From Halosegnis rubeus (GTDB lineage: Archaea > Halobacteriota > Halobacteria > Halobacteriales > Haloarculaceae), in contig NZ_QJOW01000002.1 in assembly GCF_009184545.1 (NCBI RefSeq), positions 124,001 through 188,000 on the forward strand: 64,000 nt of DNA. The letters run 5' to 3'. Both the position numbers and the translations under genes were made by a program. Shown piece by piece: positions 25,005-34,831 of the stretch; the first letter of the stretch is position 1; every line of letters starts with the position of its first letter. The notes beneath the pieces were generated by a model. That model was not told the origin of the DNA. It saw only the letters and a list, made by a program, of their open reading frames with translations, and made no database searches.

Positions 25005-25625
25005 ATGTTCGATTCTCGCCCCGACCGTGACGCCGAGGTCGTCCTCATCGGCCGCTCCAACGTCGGGAAATCGACCCTGATGCGCGAAATCACGGGCCAC
25101 ACCTTCGACACCGGCCAGAAGCCGGGCGTCACTCGCCAGCCCAACCACTACGACTGGACCAGCGAGGACTTCGTCATCTCGGACCTCCCCGGCTTCGGCT
25201 TCATGGCCGGCGTCCCCGACGACGTACAGGACGACATCAAGACCCACATCGTCCAATATCTGGAGGAACACGCCGACAAGATTCTCTGCGGGGTCATCGT
25301 CCTCGACGGGAAGGCCGCCGTCGATATCATCGACCGCCACTCCGGGCCCGACGAGATACCCCACACCGTCGAGATGTTCGGCTTCTGTCGCGAACTCGGG
25401 ATTCCGGTCGTGCTCGCGGTCAACAAGATGGACAAGGTCGACGACCGCGACGAGCGACTCAACGACATCTGTGACCGGTTCGGTCTCTTTCCGCCGTGGA
25501 AACAGTGGGAAGGCGAGACGATTGCCCCGATTACGGCGAAGACGGGGAACATCGACGCGCTGAATCAGGCCGTCCGGCATCATCTGCACGAGGCGAAACG
25601 CGACGACCTGTTCAAGTTCTTCTAA
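25005..25625 (+). CDS. engB: GTP-binding protein EngB (YihA type)
   Basis: 206 residues with the TRAFAC GTPase motifs: G1 [11 protein letters not shown] (about residue 16), the conserved Thr in [10 protein letters not shown]3 DLPGFGF and G4 NKMD, followed by ITAKTGN (G5-like). The family takes part in ribosome large-subunit assembly. Length is normal. The gene is divergent from the DUF389 gene with short promoters between, and it ends in front of three stacked hairpins. Confidence 0.94.
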   Translation: MFDSRPDRDAEVVLIGRSNVGKSTLMREITGHTFDTGQKPGVTRQPNHYDWTSEDFVISDLPGFGFMAGVPDDVQDDIKTHIVQYLEEHADKILCGVIVLDGKAAVDIIDRHSGPDEIPHTVEMFGFCRELGIPVVLAVNKMDKVDDRDERLNDICDRFGLFPPWKQWEGETIAPITAKTGNIDALNQAVRHHLHEAKRDDLFKFF

Positions 25626-25631
25626 CGCACC

Positions 25632-25734
25632 TTTTACCGACTCGGGTGCGCGAAGCGCACCGCTCGTCGGTAAAATCTGCACCAAAAGCCGCAGCCGCGC
25701 CTTCGGCGCGGTGAACCGCTCGCTCCGCGAGCGG
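25632..25734. terminator. Three consecutive hairpins between convergent genes
   Basis: First, TTTTACCGAC (25632-25641) pairs with GTCGGTAAAA (25666-25675) and encloses GGTGCGC-GAA-GCGCACC (25645-25661). Second, CCGCGCC-TTC-GGCGCGG (25695-25711). Third, CCGCTCGC-TCC-GCGAGCGG (25716-25734). They fill the 122-base gap between engB and the restriction gene, so a two-way terminator is likely, though the T/A runs at the first stem are the only U-tract. Confidence 0.6.
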
Positions 25735-25747
25735 ATGCTGGCCCGGC

Positions 25748-28700
25748 TTACTCTCCGACCGCCTGCTCGACGATCTCGATTTCCTCGTCGGTCAGTCCGT
25801 AGAGGTCATACACCAGTTCGTCGATGAGGTCGTCGGTGCGCTCGATTTGCTCGTCCAGCTCCGCCGCGCGCTCCGTCGCCTGCTCGTAGCGCTCGATGCC
25901 GTCGCGCACGTCCTCGATAGCCGGGAGCGTCAGGTCTTCGAGTCGGTCGAGCAGCGAGATGGTCTTGGTCGTGCCGTCGCGATACCCCGCCTTCTCTTCT
26001 TCGACGGCGTAGGGGACGAACGCTTCTAGGAGCGCGGCGAGGTCGTCGTCCACGTCGTGAAACTCCATCGCCGGCACAGGGTCGAGGGTGGCATAGTCGT
26101 GCGTGTTCGTCTCGTACTCGTCGCGCTCGCTCTCGATTGGCTTCACGTACGGGACCAGCGACACCGTCACCCGGTTCCCGGTGCGTTCGACGGTCGCCTC
26201 GGTCGCCCGAACCGTCTCGTACTGCTCCACGTCGCCCATCCCCTTCGTCAACACACTGTCGGCGAGTCCCGACGGCGGCATCGGACTCAGGTCGGCGAGA
26301 GTGGGGCCATCGTTGTAGCTGCCGAGGTAGTCGGGGAGGTGGAGATTGAGTGAGACGTATGCATCTTGATATTTCGAAATTTTTCGGGCAGAGTATGATA
26401 AAACGCGGTATGTGGTCTCATTCGATACAACAGAATTGCTGCCATCCGGAGTAACTCTATCAATTATTTCTTGGAACTTCCCAGAAATAGTCTGATTATG
26501 TACTTGTTCCAATTCTTGCTCGGTGATTCTCCCCGTCCCAAATTCGACCTCAGGTAGTGGTAGTTCGCTCACATGGCCCGGAACCACACTCAGTTCATCG
26601 GATAGGGTCTTGTGGTAGTACCAAGCTGTCAGATTTGAATTAACTACTGCGAGTGCAAAGTATGGGTCGTCATATTCGCTTGATTCGGGTGTTTCATTTG
26701 GTATTCCCGAACGGTCAATATGCGATACTTCTCTGATATTCACACAGGGAATCAGCGTTGAGAAGCAGTAGTAACCGCTCTCGTCAACAACTGCCATAAT
26801 ACCTTCACCACTTATCTTCCTAAAGACCAGCTTAGGATTCTCAAACAGCTCTGGAAACATCGGATTGTAGAAATCCTCTGGCGCGTAAATCACATACTCT
26901 GACGGGGGTAAAAGTCGATATCTCTCTGCAACGTCTTGCCCTCGTATCATCGGCTTTGCTCGTGGGTCGTCCGTCTCCTTGACAACATACTTATTCGTTT
27001 TCTCAGCAGTTCCCGTTCGGAGCCCCCAGTTCACGTAATAAACATCGTCAAAGCGAATTGATTTCTTGCTGATTCTATCGAGAATTGAGATATCCCCCTG
27101 TTCTACACGGAGCCGAATCGTGTTCTCAGTCCCCGTTGTGAGCAAATTTATATCGGCACGATTCACCTCTGGGAACGTGGTGTGTTCCTTCTCTCGGATT
27201 GATATTTTTGAGTTCGCTGTTCTCTGCTTGGTGAATACTGGAATAACATTAGAGACCGAAGCATCTTTGAACACACTCGTATCTCTCAAATCAAGGATGG
27301 ATTGGATATCCGATGTCTGATATATCTTGTCTCGAAGCTTCTCGCCGTAGGGTGTGTTGAGAAATTTATCAGGAACAATCTGTGAAGTGAATCCTTCGTG
27401 ATGCAGTAAATCTAGAGATATATCCAAAAACAAGATATATAGGTCAAATTTCTTATACGCTGATTCGTACGCTGTTCGATAGTATTCAACGACCTCATCT
27501 GGCAAACGATCTCCGTAAATACGTACATACGGCGGATTCCCGACAACAGCATCGTAGCCACTTCGTTCGGCCATCCCACCGTCTCTATCGTAAAACACCT
27601 CGGGGAACTCCAGTTTCCAGTGGAAGAAGTCGTGTTCCTCGGCGAGCGACTGGCCGGTCTGATACCAGTCCTGTTGTTCGACTTCGGCCCACTCGTCGTC
27701 GGCTTCGAGCGACCGGGCCATGCGCTCGTACGCGCCGGAGGGAACGTCGACGCCGAAATCCTCGGCGGTGGCGACGTTCGCCATGCCGACGAGCCGCTGG
27801 CGGAGGTCGTCCTGCTCGATTTCGCGGTATTTGCGCTCCATCTCGCGGGCGTCCTCGATATCCTCGTTCTCGATGGCGAGGAACTCCTGATAAATGTCCA
27901 TCAGTCGCTCGATGGTCCCGGCGCGGGTGGCTCCGAACTCCGCGAGCGACGACTGCGTGTCGGCGTCGTCGCTGGCGTCGGATTCCAGCCCCTCGATGGT
28001 CTCGATATCCGAGCCGACGAGTGAGTTGCCCGACTTGAGATGGTGGTCTAAGAAGGCGAGCGGCTGGTCCGTCGCGAGCGTCTCCAGCCACATCGACAGC
28101 TTCGCGAGCTCGACGGCCATCCCGTTGAGGTCGACGCCGTAGATGCACTCCTTCGAGATTTCACGCCGCACCGCCTGCTCGTCGATTCCACCGGCGGAGG
28201 CGAGTTCACGCGACTCCTCCATCACGGCCTCGGCCAGATACTCCGTCGCCTTCGTGAGGAAGTGTCCCGACCCCATCGCCGGGTCGAGGACGGTCAAATC
28301 GAGGACGCGGCGGTGAAACCGCGCGTAGTACTGCGGGTCGCCGGATTCGAGTCCGTCGGCGTTGAGGTCGGCGCGAATCTCGTCCAGCAGCGGGTCGATT
28401 GTCTCCTCGACGATGTAGGTGACGACGTAGTCGGGCGTGTAGTACGCGCCGGTGGCCTTCCGCTCGCCGTCGTCGTTCACCACGTAGAGTTCACCCGGGT
28501 CGACCGTCTCCACGGCGTCGGCGACGGTGACCTCGTCCGCCGGCTTCCACGTCTGCCCGCCGTCGTCGGCCACCGCGGCGAGGGGTTCACCGGCGATACG
28601 GAACTCGTGTTCGAGCAGCCCCTCGTAGATGCTGCCGAGATGCCGGGTGTCGAGGTCGGCGTAGTCGGCGAACACGACCTCGTCGCTCGTCTCCGAGTCC

Positions 28701-29887
28701 GTCGTGGAGATGAGATACACCACCTCGGCGAGCCACCGGTCGTACACCGAATGCTCGTCGAGGAACGCGTGTTTCATCGGGTCGAACAGCCCGCCGTTGT
28801 ACGCTGGAATCCCGAGTGCGTCCTCGCCGCTGTCCACGAGGTCGAACAGTCGCGAAAGCCGCGACCACATCGAGTCCGAGTAGGTGCTGAAGCCGGACGC
28901 GAACGTCTCACCAGAATCGACCGTCTCCTTGACTGTCTCCCGAAGGTGGCCGAACGAGAAGTTCTCTTCGTACTCGGCGCGCTCCTCGCCTTCTGGGTGT
29001 ATCAGGTCGCGCGACTCGGCGTACGAGACGAACATCAGCCGGTACAGTAAGACGAGCGACTGCTCTTTCAGTTCCGCGAGCGCCTCCTCGTCGCCGGGGT
29101 CGATGTCGAGGTCGTTCGACTCCACGAACCCCTCACCGAGCACGCGCAGTGCGGTGAAGACGTTGTCTTGGAGGTCCTCGCCGAGTTCCTGTGCGGCCGT
29201 CTCGCTTTCCGCCCACACGCGGTCGAGAAACGTCGTCTCACCGACCGCACGGAACGCTTCCGCCCGGAAGAAGACGAAAAACCGCTTGAACGCCTCCAGG
29301 TTTCCACGCTCCAGCAGTTCGGGCAGGTCGACCTCGTAGTAGGTCCGCGCCTCGTACTCCTTGGTTCCGTACAGCCGCCACTTCTTCCCGTCCGTGAGGA
29401 CTCCCCACCCGACCTCGTCGGGCGTCTGTTCGAGATAATGCTTGATTTGGTGGGAGGCGTTGCGATACTGCCGGTCGGTTCCGAACTCGGCCTCGAAGTC
29501 GTGGCCCCACTGCTTTGCCTCTAACAGGGCGAGCGACCGGGCGAAGAAGGTCTCGCTGTCGCCGTTCTCGGCTGCCAGTAGTTCGTCGTCCGACCCGAAC
29601 AGTGTTCGGTCGACGTACCCGCCACCGCTTGGGAGTGTCGCCTCCGACGCATGCGCAAAGCCCAGTGTCTCCAACACCGGCTCAATCCACCGGCTGATGT
29701 GTTGGTCTTCCTTCCGGCCCGCAAACTGGTCACGCTCACGCTCGTACAGGTCCTGTAACTCCTCCATCGCCTCGCGGGCTGTGTCGTCACAGTCCCACTC
29801 GTCCAGCCCGTAGATTCGCTCGTCGAGATAGTAGTTCGAGAAGAGATTGGCGTTGTAGTAGTTCCCGGAAATCGCCGTCTGGGTCAT
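25748..29887 (-). CDS. Type IIG restriction-modification enzyme (fused nuclease, N6-adenine methyltransferase and recognition domain)
   Basis: 1379 residues. A PD-(D/E)xK-like nuclease region lies near the N-terminus (YVDRTLFG, then LLEAKQWG near residue 125). The gamma-class methyltransferase core has motif I LDPAMGSGHFL (about 535), CIYGVDLNGMAVELAKLSMW and the catalytic NPPYVRIYG (about 785). The segment encoded by about 26360-27590 should hold the recognition domain and is clearly AT-richer than the flanks. The C-terminus is helical. The start ATG (29885-29887) gives MTQTAISGNYYNANLFSNYY; any longer frame is antisense to moxR. One polypeptide would both methylate and cut. No separate specificity gene is present; a BREX PglX-like role is the alternative, but no other BREX gene is seen. 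Confidence 0.88.
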   Translation of the reverse strand: MTQTAISGNYYNANLFSNYYLDERIYGLDEWDCDDTAREAMEELQDLYERERDQFAGRKEDQHISRWIEPVLETLGFAHASEATLPSGGGYVDRTLFGSDDELLAAENGDSETFFARSLALLEAKQWGHDFEAEFGTDRQYRNASHQIKHYLEQTPDEVGWGVLTDGKKWRLYGTKEYEARTYYEVDLPELLERGNLEAFKRFFVFFRAEAFRAVGETTFLDRVWAESETAAQELGEDLQDNVFTALRVLGEGFVESNDLDIDPGDEEALAELKEQSLVLLYRLMFVSYAESRDLIHPEGEERAEYEENFSFGHLRETVKETVDSGETFASGFSTYSDSMWSRLSRLFDLVDSGEDALGIPAYNGGLFDPMKHAFLDEHSVYDRWLAEVVYLISTTDSETSDEVVFADYADLDTRHLGSIYEGLLEHEFRIAGEPLAAVADDGGQTWKPADEVTVADAVETVDPGELYVVNDDGERKATGAYYTPDYVVTYIVEETIDPLLDEIRADLNADGLESGDPQYYARFHRRVLDLTVLDPAMGSGHFLTKATEYLAEAVMEESRELASAGGIDEQAVRREISKECIYGVDLNGMAVELAKLSMWLETLATDQPLAFLDHHLKSGNSLVGSDIETIEGLESDASDDADTQSSLAEFGATRAGTIERLMDIYQEFLAIENEDIEDAREMERKYREIEQDDLRQRLVGMANVATAEDFGVDVPSGAYERMARSLEADDEWAEVEQQDWYQTGQSLAEEHDFFHWKLEFPEVFYDRDGGMAERSGYDAVVGNPPYVRIYGDRLPDEVVEYYRTAYESAYKKFDLYILFLDISLDLLHHEGFTSQIVPDKFLNTPYGEKLRDKIYQTSDIQSILDLRDTSVFKDASVSNVIPVFTKQRTANSKISIREKEHTTFPEVNRADINLLTTGTENTIRLRVEQGDISILDRISKKSIRFDDVYYVNWGLRTGTAEKTNKYVVKETDDPRAKPMIRGQDVAERYRLLPPSEYVIYAPEDFYNPMFPELFENPKLVFRKISGEGIMAVVDESGYYCFSTLIPCVNIREVSHIDRSGIPNETPESSEYDDPYFALAVVNSNLTAWYYHKTLSDELSVVPGHVSELPLPEVEFGTGRITEQELEQVHNQTISGKFQEIIDRVTPDGSNSVVSNETTYRVLSYSARKISKYQDAYVSLNLHLPDYLGSYNDGPTLADLSPMPPSGLADSVLTKGMGDVEQYETVRATEATVERTGNRVTVSLVPYVKPIESERDEYETNTHDYATLDPVPAMEFHDVDDDLAALLEAFVPYAVEEEKAGYRDGTTKTISLLDRLEDLTLPAIEDVRDGIERYEQATERAAELDEQIERTDDLIDELVYDLYGLTDEEIEIVEQAVGE

Positions 29888-29912
29888 TGTCCTATCCCGG
29901 TCGCCCGCTGAC

Positions 29913-29919
29913 ATAAAAT
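29913..29919 (-). promoter_or_regulatory. TATA box of the restriction-modification gene
   Basis: Minus-strand ATTTTAT lies about 26 bases before the ATG at 29887, in the 111-base divergent gap shared with moxR. Confidence 0.55.
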
Positions 29920-29998
29920 CCCCCTCCCCGGGACCAAACTTACGGTACAGCGGCTCCACCGTTCGGCTAATGCCATCCCTCCGCATGGCCGAGCCACG

Positions 29999-30931
29999 AT
30001 GAGCCAGCACACAACCGCGACGGCTGGCGAGACGGCTCGCCGCGTCATCGACAACATCGGAGAGGTCATCGTCGGAAACGAGAACAGTATCGAACATCTC
30101 GTCGTCGCGCTGCTCGGTCGCGGCCACGTCCTGCTCGAAGACGTCCCGGGCGTCGGGAAAACGATGCTCGCGCGCGCTGTCGCCACCTCCTTCGAGTGTG
30201 AGTTCAAGCGCGTCCAGTTCACGCCGGACCTGCTCCCGGCGGACATCACCGGCGTCAACGTCTTCGACCAGGCCGATCAGACGTTCGAGTTCCGGCCCGG
30301 GCCGGTGTTCGCGAACGTCGTCCTCGGCGACGAGATCAATCGCGCGCCGCCGAAGACGCAGGCCGCGCTGCTCGAAGCGATGGAGGAGCAACAGGTAACG
30401 GCCGACGGGACGACCCGGACGCTGCCGGAGCCGTTCTTCGTCGTCGCGACCCAAAACAGCGTGGAGCGGGACCGCACCTACGAGCTTCCGGCCGCCGAAC
30501 TCGACCGGTTTGCGGTGAAGCTCTCGCTCGGCTACCCCGACCCCGACGACGAGACGGAGATTCTCGGCCGCGTGGTCGGCGAACACCCAATCGAGACCCT
30601 GGAGCCGGTCGCGACGACCGAAGACCTCGTCGCCGCCCAAACAACGACCGCCGAGGTGACGGTAAGCGAGGAGGTTCGCGACTACGTCACTCGGCTGGCG
30701 GGTTACACGCGCGAGAACGCGCAACTCGGCGTCTCGCCGCGGGGGTCGGTCGCGCTGTTGCAGGCCGCACAGGGTCGCGCCGTCCTGAACGACCGCGACT
30801 ACGTCCTCCCCGACGACATCCAACAGGAGACGAGACCGGTGTTCACCCACCGGATTCGCGTGGCCCGCGGCGAGGGCGACCCCGGAGACGTGGTGGCGTC
30901 GGCACTCGAGGCGGTGCCCGTCGAGCGATGA
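29999..30931 (+). CDS. moxR: MoxR-family AAA+ ATPase
   Basis: 310 residues. Walker A is LLEDVPGVGKTMLARAVA (about residue 45), Walker B VVLGDEINRAPPKTQAALL, with the family's EEQQVTADG, sensor 1 FVVATQN and the C-terminal lid region SPRGSVALLQAAQ. MoxR ATPases act as chaperones for maturation of protein complexes. The ATG of the DUF58 gene overlaps its stop by 4 bases (30928-30931), and the transglutaminase gene follows likewise, a common three-gene operon. Confidence 0.93.
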   Translation: MSQHTTATAGETARRVIDNIGEVIVGNENSIEHLVVALLGRGHVLLEDVPGVGKTMLARAVATSFECEFKRVQFTPDLLPADITGVNVFDQADQTFEFRPGPVFANVVLGDEINRAPPKTQAALLEAMEEQQVTADGTTRTLPEPFFVVATQNSVERDRTYELPAAELDRFAVKLSLGYPDPDDETEILGRVVGEHPIETLEPVATTEDLVAAQTTTAEVTVSEEVRDYVTRLAGYTRENAQLGVSPRGSVALLQAAQGRAVLNDRDYVLPDDIQQETRPVFTHRIRVARGEGDPGDVVASALEAVPVER

Positions 30932-31857
30932 GACCGACGCGGCGTGGCTACGCGACGCTCGCGCTCGTCGTCGTCGCGTTGTGGGCCGGGCTGACGGCGG
31001 GTCCGCGGTCGCTGAACGCCGTCGTGATGCCGGCGCTCGTCGCCGTCGGCTACGGGTGGCTCTCGCTCCGCCGGCGCGCGCCGCCGACGGTCACGCGGTC
31101 ACAGCCGACCCCCGGCTTTCCGGGAGAGACGCGGGATATCACCCTCCGAACTGACGGCGCCGGCCCGGTGACCGTCACCGACAGCGTCGGCGAGCGACTC
31201 GCGCGCCGCGGCGACCGTCCCGACGGGTACAGCGTCGAGCTCACGGAACGCGGCGTCGGCCGACTCGGTCCGGCGACGACGACTGAGACCGACGTGTTCG
31301 GACTGCTCTCGCGCACGGCCGAGCGCGGCGACCCGACGGACCTGCTCGTCTATCCGGCCGTCGAGCCGCTCGCTCCGTCCCGACGGTTCGCCGGCCTGGT
31401 GGACGAGGCCGGGTCGCCCGAACGGGACGCGTTCGCCTCGCTTCGCGAGTATGTCCCCGGTGACCCGCTCCGGAACGTCCACTGGCCGTCGTCGGCGAAA
31501 CGGGAACCGGGGGAACTCGTCGTCACGGAGTACGCCGCTCCCGACGAGGGCGGTATCACCATCGTCGCGGCGAGTGACGCCGACAGCGCGGACGCGATGG
31601 CGACCGCCGCAGCGAGCGTCGCCGTCCACCTACTCGACCGCGGACTCACCGTCGGGCTGGTCGCGCCCAACGGCCGGGTCCCGGAACGCCGCGGGCCGAC
31701 GGCCCGCACCGATATGCTGGCGCTGCTCGCTCGTGCCGGTCCCGGGCGGCCGGCCGACGAGGGCGACGTTCGAATCGACGCGGCGACGGAGGAGACGACC
31801 ATCACCATCGCCGAGGAGTCGTTCACGTTTACCGAACTCACGGGGGCAAACGCATGA
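30928..31857 (+). CDS. DUF58-domain protein, partner of MoxR
   Basis: 309 residues. Two hydrophobic segments at the N-terminus (YATLALVVVALWAGLTAG and AVVMPALVAVGYGWLSL), a beta-rich middle, then the DUF58 block REYVPGDPLRNVHWPSSAKR near residue 175, followed by a VWA-like region. It probably sits in the membrane and presents the DUF58/VWA part for MoxR. It overlaps both neighbours by 4 bases, so the operon is translationally coupled. Confidence 0.9.
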   Translation: MRPTRRGYATLALVVVALWAGLTAGPRSLNAVVMPALVAVGYGWLSLRRRAPPTVTRSQPTPGFPGETRDITLRTDGAGPVTVTDSVGERLARRGDRPDGYSVELTERGVGRLGPATTTETDVFGLLSRTAERGDPTDLLVYPAVEPLAPSRRFAGLVDEAGSPERDAFASLREYVPGDPLRNVHWPSSAKREPGELVVTEYAAPDEGGITIVAASDADSADAMATAAASVAVHLLDRGLTVGLVAPNGRVPERRGPTARTDMLALLARAGPGRPADEGDVRIDAATEETTITIAEESFTFTELTGANA

Positions 31858-34043
31858 GCGGTCGCGAACGACCGCGCGGGCGACTCCCCGAGGGTCGAGT
31901 GCGGACGCTGTTCGAGGTAGACCGCCCCGACAGAGTGCTCGCGACCGGCGGGGTCCTGCTCGTCATCCTGACGTATCTCGCCGTGCTCGACCGTATCGTC
32001 GTCGTGGCCGACGGCTCGGGGTCGGTCCCGGTGTTGGCGGCCCTCTCACTCGCCGGCGGGACGGCCCTCGCCAGACTCGTCCGGCCGCGGTGGGCGCTCG
32101 TCTGTTTCCTCGCGCTGGTTGCCGTCGGCACCCAACAGTACGTCGCCTCGCTCCCCGCGACTGTCGCGCTCGGCGAGAACCTGGGACCGTTCGTCGGCGA
32201 CACGGTGTCGCTGCTCACCGGGATGTCGATTCTCCGCATCATCAACGCGGACATCTGGGCGCTGACGTTGACGCCGGCACCGACGGTGTTCGCGTGGTAT
32301 CTCGCGGTGCGTCGCCGCTACGTCGCCGGCGCGGCCGTCGCCGGGAGCACGCTCGGGCTACTCGTGTTGACCGGCGACGCCGGCGCGACGACCACCTTAC
32401 TCGGTGCGGTCGGGGTGGCCGCCGCGGCCGGCTTCGGCACCGTCGAGGCGACGCCGACGGCCGTCGACGCGAGCCGCCGGTCCGTACTCGTCGGTCTGGG
32501 GGGTGCGGTCGTCGGCGCGTCCGTCCTTGACGTGGTGCCGAGCGAGCGTGCCGGCGTCGGCGGCGACGGACTCGGCGGGTTCGGCGGGGACGCGACCACG
32601 ACCGAGGCGAATCTGCTCGCCGACAGCGAGTCGCTCCAGATCCAGGGATCGATTTCGCTCTCGCCGACGGTCAGATTCCGGATCGAAAGCGAGCGGGTCG
32701 GCTACTGGCGTGCGCTCTCCTTCGACCGTTACTCCGGGCGCGGCTGGATCCGAACCGGCGAGACGGAGCCGTACGACGGCACTACAGCCCCGCCGCCGGG
32801 ACCCGCCGAACGCGTCCGACAGGAGGTCACCCTCGCCGGACAGCTCGGCCGGCTCCCGGCGCTGTGGAAGCCCGTCGAGGTCGACGTACCCGCGAGCGTC
32901 GACGCGTACCAGGACGGCAGCCTCGCGCCCACGCGCTCGCTCCGGGAAGACGAGTCGTACACCGTCACCTCGGCCCGTTCAGAGGCGACGCCGGCGGACC
33001 TCCGGTCCGCGCCCGAGCAGTATCCCGACAGCATCGAACAGCGGTATCTCGCGCTTCCGGGCGATTTCCCGTCGCGGGTTGCCGACCGCACGGCCGATAT
33101 CGTCGGCGACGCCGCGACCGCCTACGATGTCGCGAACCGAGTTGAGGCGTGGCTCGAAGCGAACCGCGACTACTCGCTCGACGTGGACCGACCGGGCGGT
33201 GACATCGCCGACCAGTTCCTCTTCGAGATGGACGCCGGCTACTGTACCTACTTCGCGACGACGATGGTCGCGATGCTCCGGACGCAAGACATCCCCGCAC
33301 GGTTCACGGTCGGCTACACGCCCGGCGAACGGGTCGGCGAGTCGTCGTGGGTCGTGCGCGGCTTCGACGCCCACGCGTGGGTCGAGGTGTACTTTCCCGG
33401 CTACGGCTGGCAGCAGTTCGACCCGACGCCGGCCGGCCCCCGCCGACTCAACGAACAGCAGCGACTCGAACAGGCGCGCCTCTCCGACGAGGACAACGTC
33501 GACACCAACGAGACGGGACCGGGCGAGTGGTCGCCGACGCCGACCCCGACGGCCACCCCGGAAACCACGGTATCGTCCGGCGACCGAACGGCGACGGCGA
33601 TTCCACAGCGCAGCGGCGTGGCACCGCCGGGTCTCTCGGAGTCCGACCCGACCACACCGACGCCGACCCCCGGTGGCGCGGCCGGGTCGGTCACCAGCGA
33701 GCAGGCCGCACTCGCGGTCGTCGCACTCGCCGGCGGCGTCGCCGCCCTCCGGCTCGCGGGCATCGACGAACTCGCCTACCGGGCCGTGTGGCTCCGCTAT
33801 CAGCCGCGCAACTCTCCACTCGAAGATGTCGAGCGCGCCTACGCGCGTGCCGAGTACGCGCTCGAAGCGCGCACGCGGACGCGCCGGCCCGACGAGACCG
33901 TCCGCCAGTACGCCGCGGCCGTCGGCGACGAGCCGTTCCAGCGGCTCGCGCGACTGTACGAGCGGGCGATGTACGCGGAGACGGCGAGCGAGTCGGACGC
34001 CGACGACGCAGTCGAGCTCGCGGCTGTCGTTGTCGGCTCGTGA
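31854..34043 (+). CDS. Membrane transglutaminase-like protein (TgpA type)
   Basis: 729 residues. The N-terminal 200 residues have several membrane helices (VLLVILTYLAVL, WALVCFLALVAVGTQQYV, LVLTGDAGATTTLLGAVG). An extracellular part contains the transglutaminase core with Cys in DAGYCTYFATTMVAMLRTQ, His in FDAHAWVEVYFPGYGW and Asp in QQFDPTP. A Thr/Pro-rich linker leads to one more helix (about residue 625-645) and a cytosolic DUF4129-like tail (AYARAEYALEARTRTRRPDE). It might crosslink or cleave surface proteins. Last gene of the moxR operon. Confidence 0.9.
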   Translation: MSGRERPRGRLPEGRVRTLFEVDRPDRVLATGGVLLVILTYLAVLDRIVVVADGSGSVPVLAALSLAGGTALARLVRPRWALVCFLALVAVGTQQYVASLPATVALGENLGPFVGDTVSLLTGMSILRIINADIWALTLTPAPTVFAWYLAVRRRYVAGAAVAGSTLGLLVLTGDAGATTTLLGAVGVAAAAGFGTVEATPTAVDASRRSVLVGLGGAVVGASVLDVVPSERAGVGGDGLGGFGGDATTTEANLLADSESLQIQGSISLSPTVRFRIESERVGYWRALSFDRYSGRGWIRTGETEPYDGTTAPPPGPAERVRQEVTLAGQLGRLPALWKPVEVDVPASVDAYQDGSLAPTRSLREDESYTVTSARSEATPADLRSAPEQYPDSIEQRYLALPGDFPSRVADRTADIVGDAATAYDVANRVEAWLEANRDYSLDVDRPGGDIADQFLFEMDAGYCTYFATTMVAMLRTQDIPARFTVGYTPGERVGESSWVVRGFDAHAWVEVYFPGYGWQQFDPTPAGPRRLNEQQRLEQARLSDEDNVDTNETGPGEWSPTPTPTATPETTVSSGDRTATAIPQRSGVAPPGLSESDPTTPTPTPGGAAGSVTSEQAALAVVALAGGVAALRLAGIDELAYRAVWLRYQPRNSPLEDVERAYARAEYALEARTRTRRPDETVRQYAAAVGDEPFQRLARLYERAMYAETASESDADDAVELAAVVVGS

Positions 34044-34061
34044 CCGCCGCTCCCGACAGTG

Positions 34062-34068
34062 TTTAATA
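34062..34068 (+). promoter_or_regulatory. TATA box of the eIF1-like gene
   Basis: TTTAATA lies 26-32 bases before the ATG at 34094, separating this gene from the moxR operon that ends at 34043. Confidence 0.5.
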
Positions 34069-34069
34069 G

Positions 34070-34387
<318 letters not shown>

Positions 34388-34434
34388 CACTCTCTCTGTC
34401 GTTCGTCTTCTCGACTCGGCCAGCGACAGGTGGG

Positions 34435-34794
34435 TCAGAAGGGCGGCTCCGCGCTCGGCCCCTCGTCGCTCGGCCCGGACGACTCCAGTTCGTAACCTGC
34501 CTGCTCCCAGCCGGTGAGTCCGGATTCGAGCGACTCGACGCGGCCACTCGCCCCCTCGTAGGAGTCGATGAGGCGAGCGGCCTGTACCGAGGACTTGCCG
34601 TGTGGACAGACGGTGACGATGCGGTCGGTGCCGTTCAGCTCCTCGATGCGACCAGACAGCTCCGGGAACGGGATGTTCTCGCTGCCGGGGATGTGGCTCC
34701 GGTCGAAGGCGACGGGCGACCGGATGTCGATGATGCGCGGATCTTCGCTGTCGCGCAGTTCAGATAGCTCTGCGGGAGTGACTTCGCCGTCCAT
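34435..34794 (-). CDS. Rhodanese-domain protein
   Basis: 119 residues. Single rhodanese domain with IIDIRSPVAFDRSHIPGSEN near residue 20, the active-site loop VCPHGKSSVQAARLI with its Cys, and ESGLTGWEQAGYEL at the end, followed by a Ser/Pro-rich tail. It may carry sulfane sulfur. It lies 37 bases past the thioredoxin stop on the same strand, suggesting a shared mRNA for thiol or sulfur chemistry. Confidence 0.88.
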   Translation of the reverse strand: MDGEVTPAELSELRDSEDPRIIDIRSPVAFDRSHIPGSENIPFPELSGRIEELNGTDRIVTVCPHGKSSVQAARLIDSYEGASGRVESLESGLTGWEQAGYELESSGPSDEGPSAEPPF

Positions 34795-34831
34795 ACCGTC
34801 GGTACGCGCAGCGGAGAGAAAAGCGACCGGG

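Noticed and set aside
29888-30850. N-terminal extension of the type IIG enzyme to about 1700 residues
   Set aside because: The extension is antisense to moxR; the ATG at 29887 with TATA box at 29913 explains the real start.
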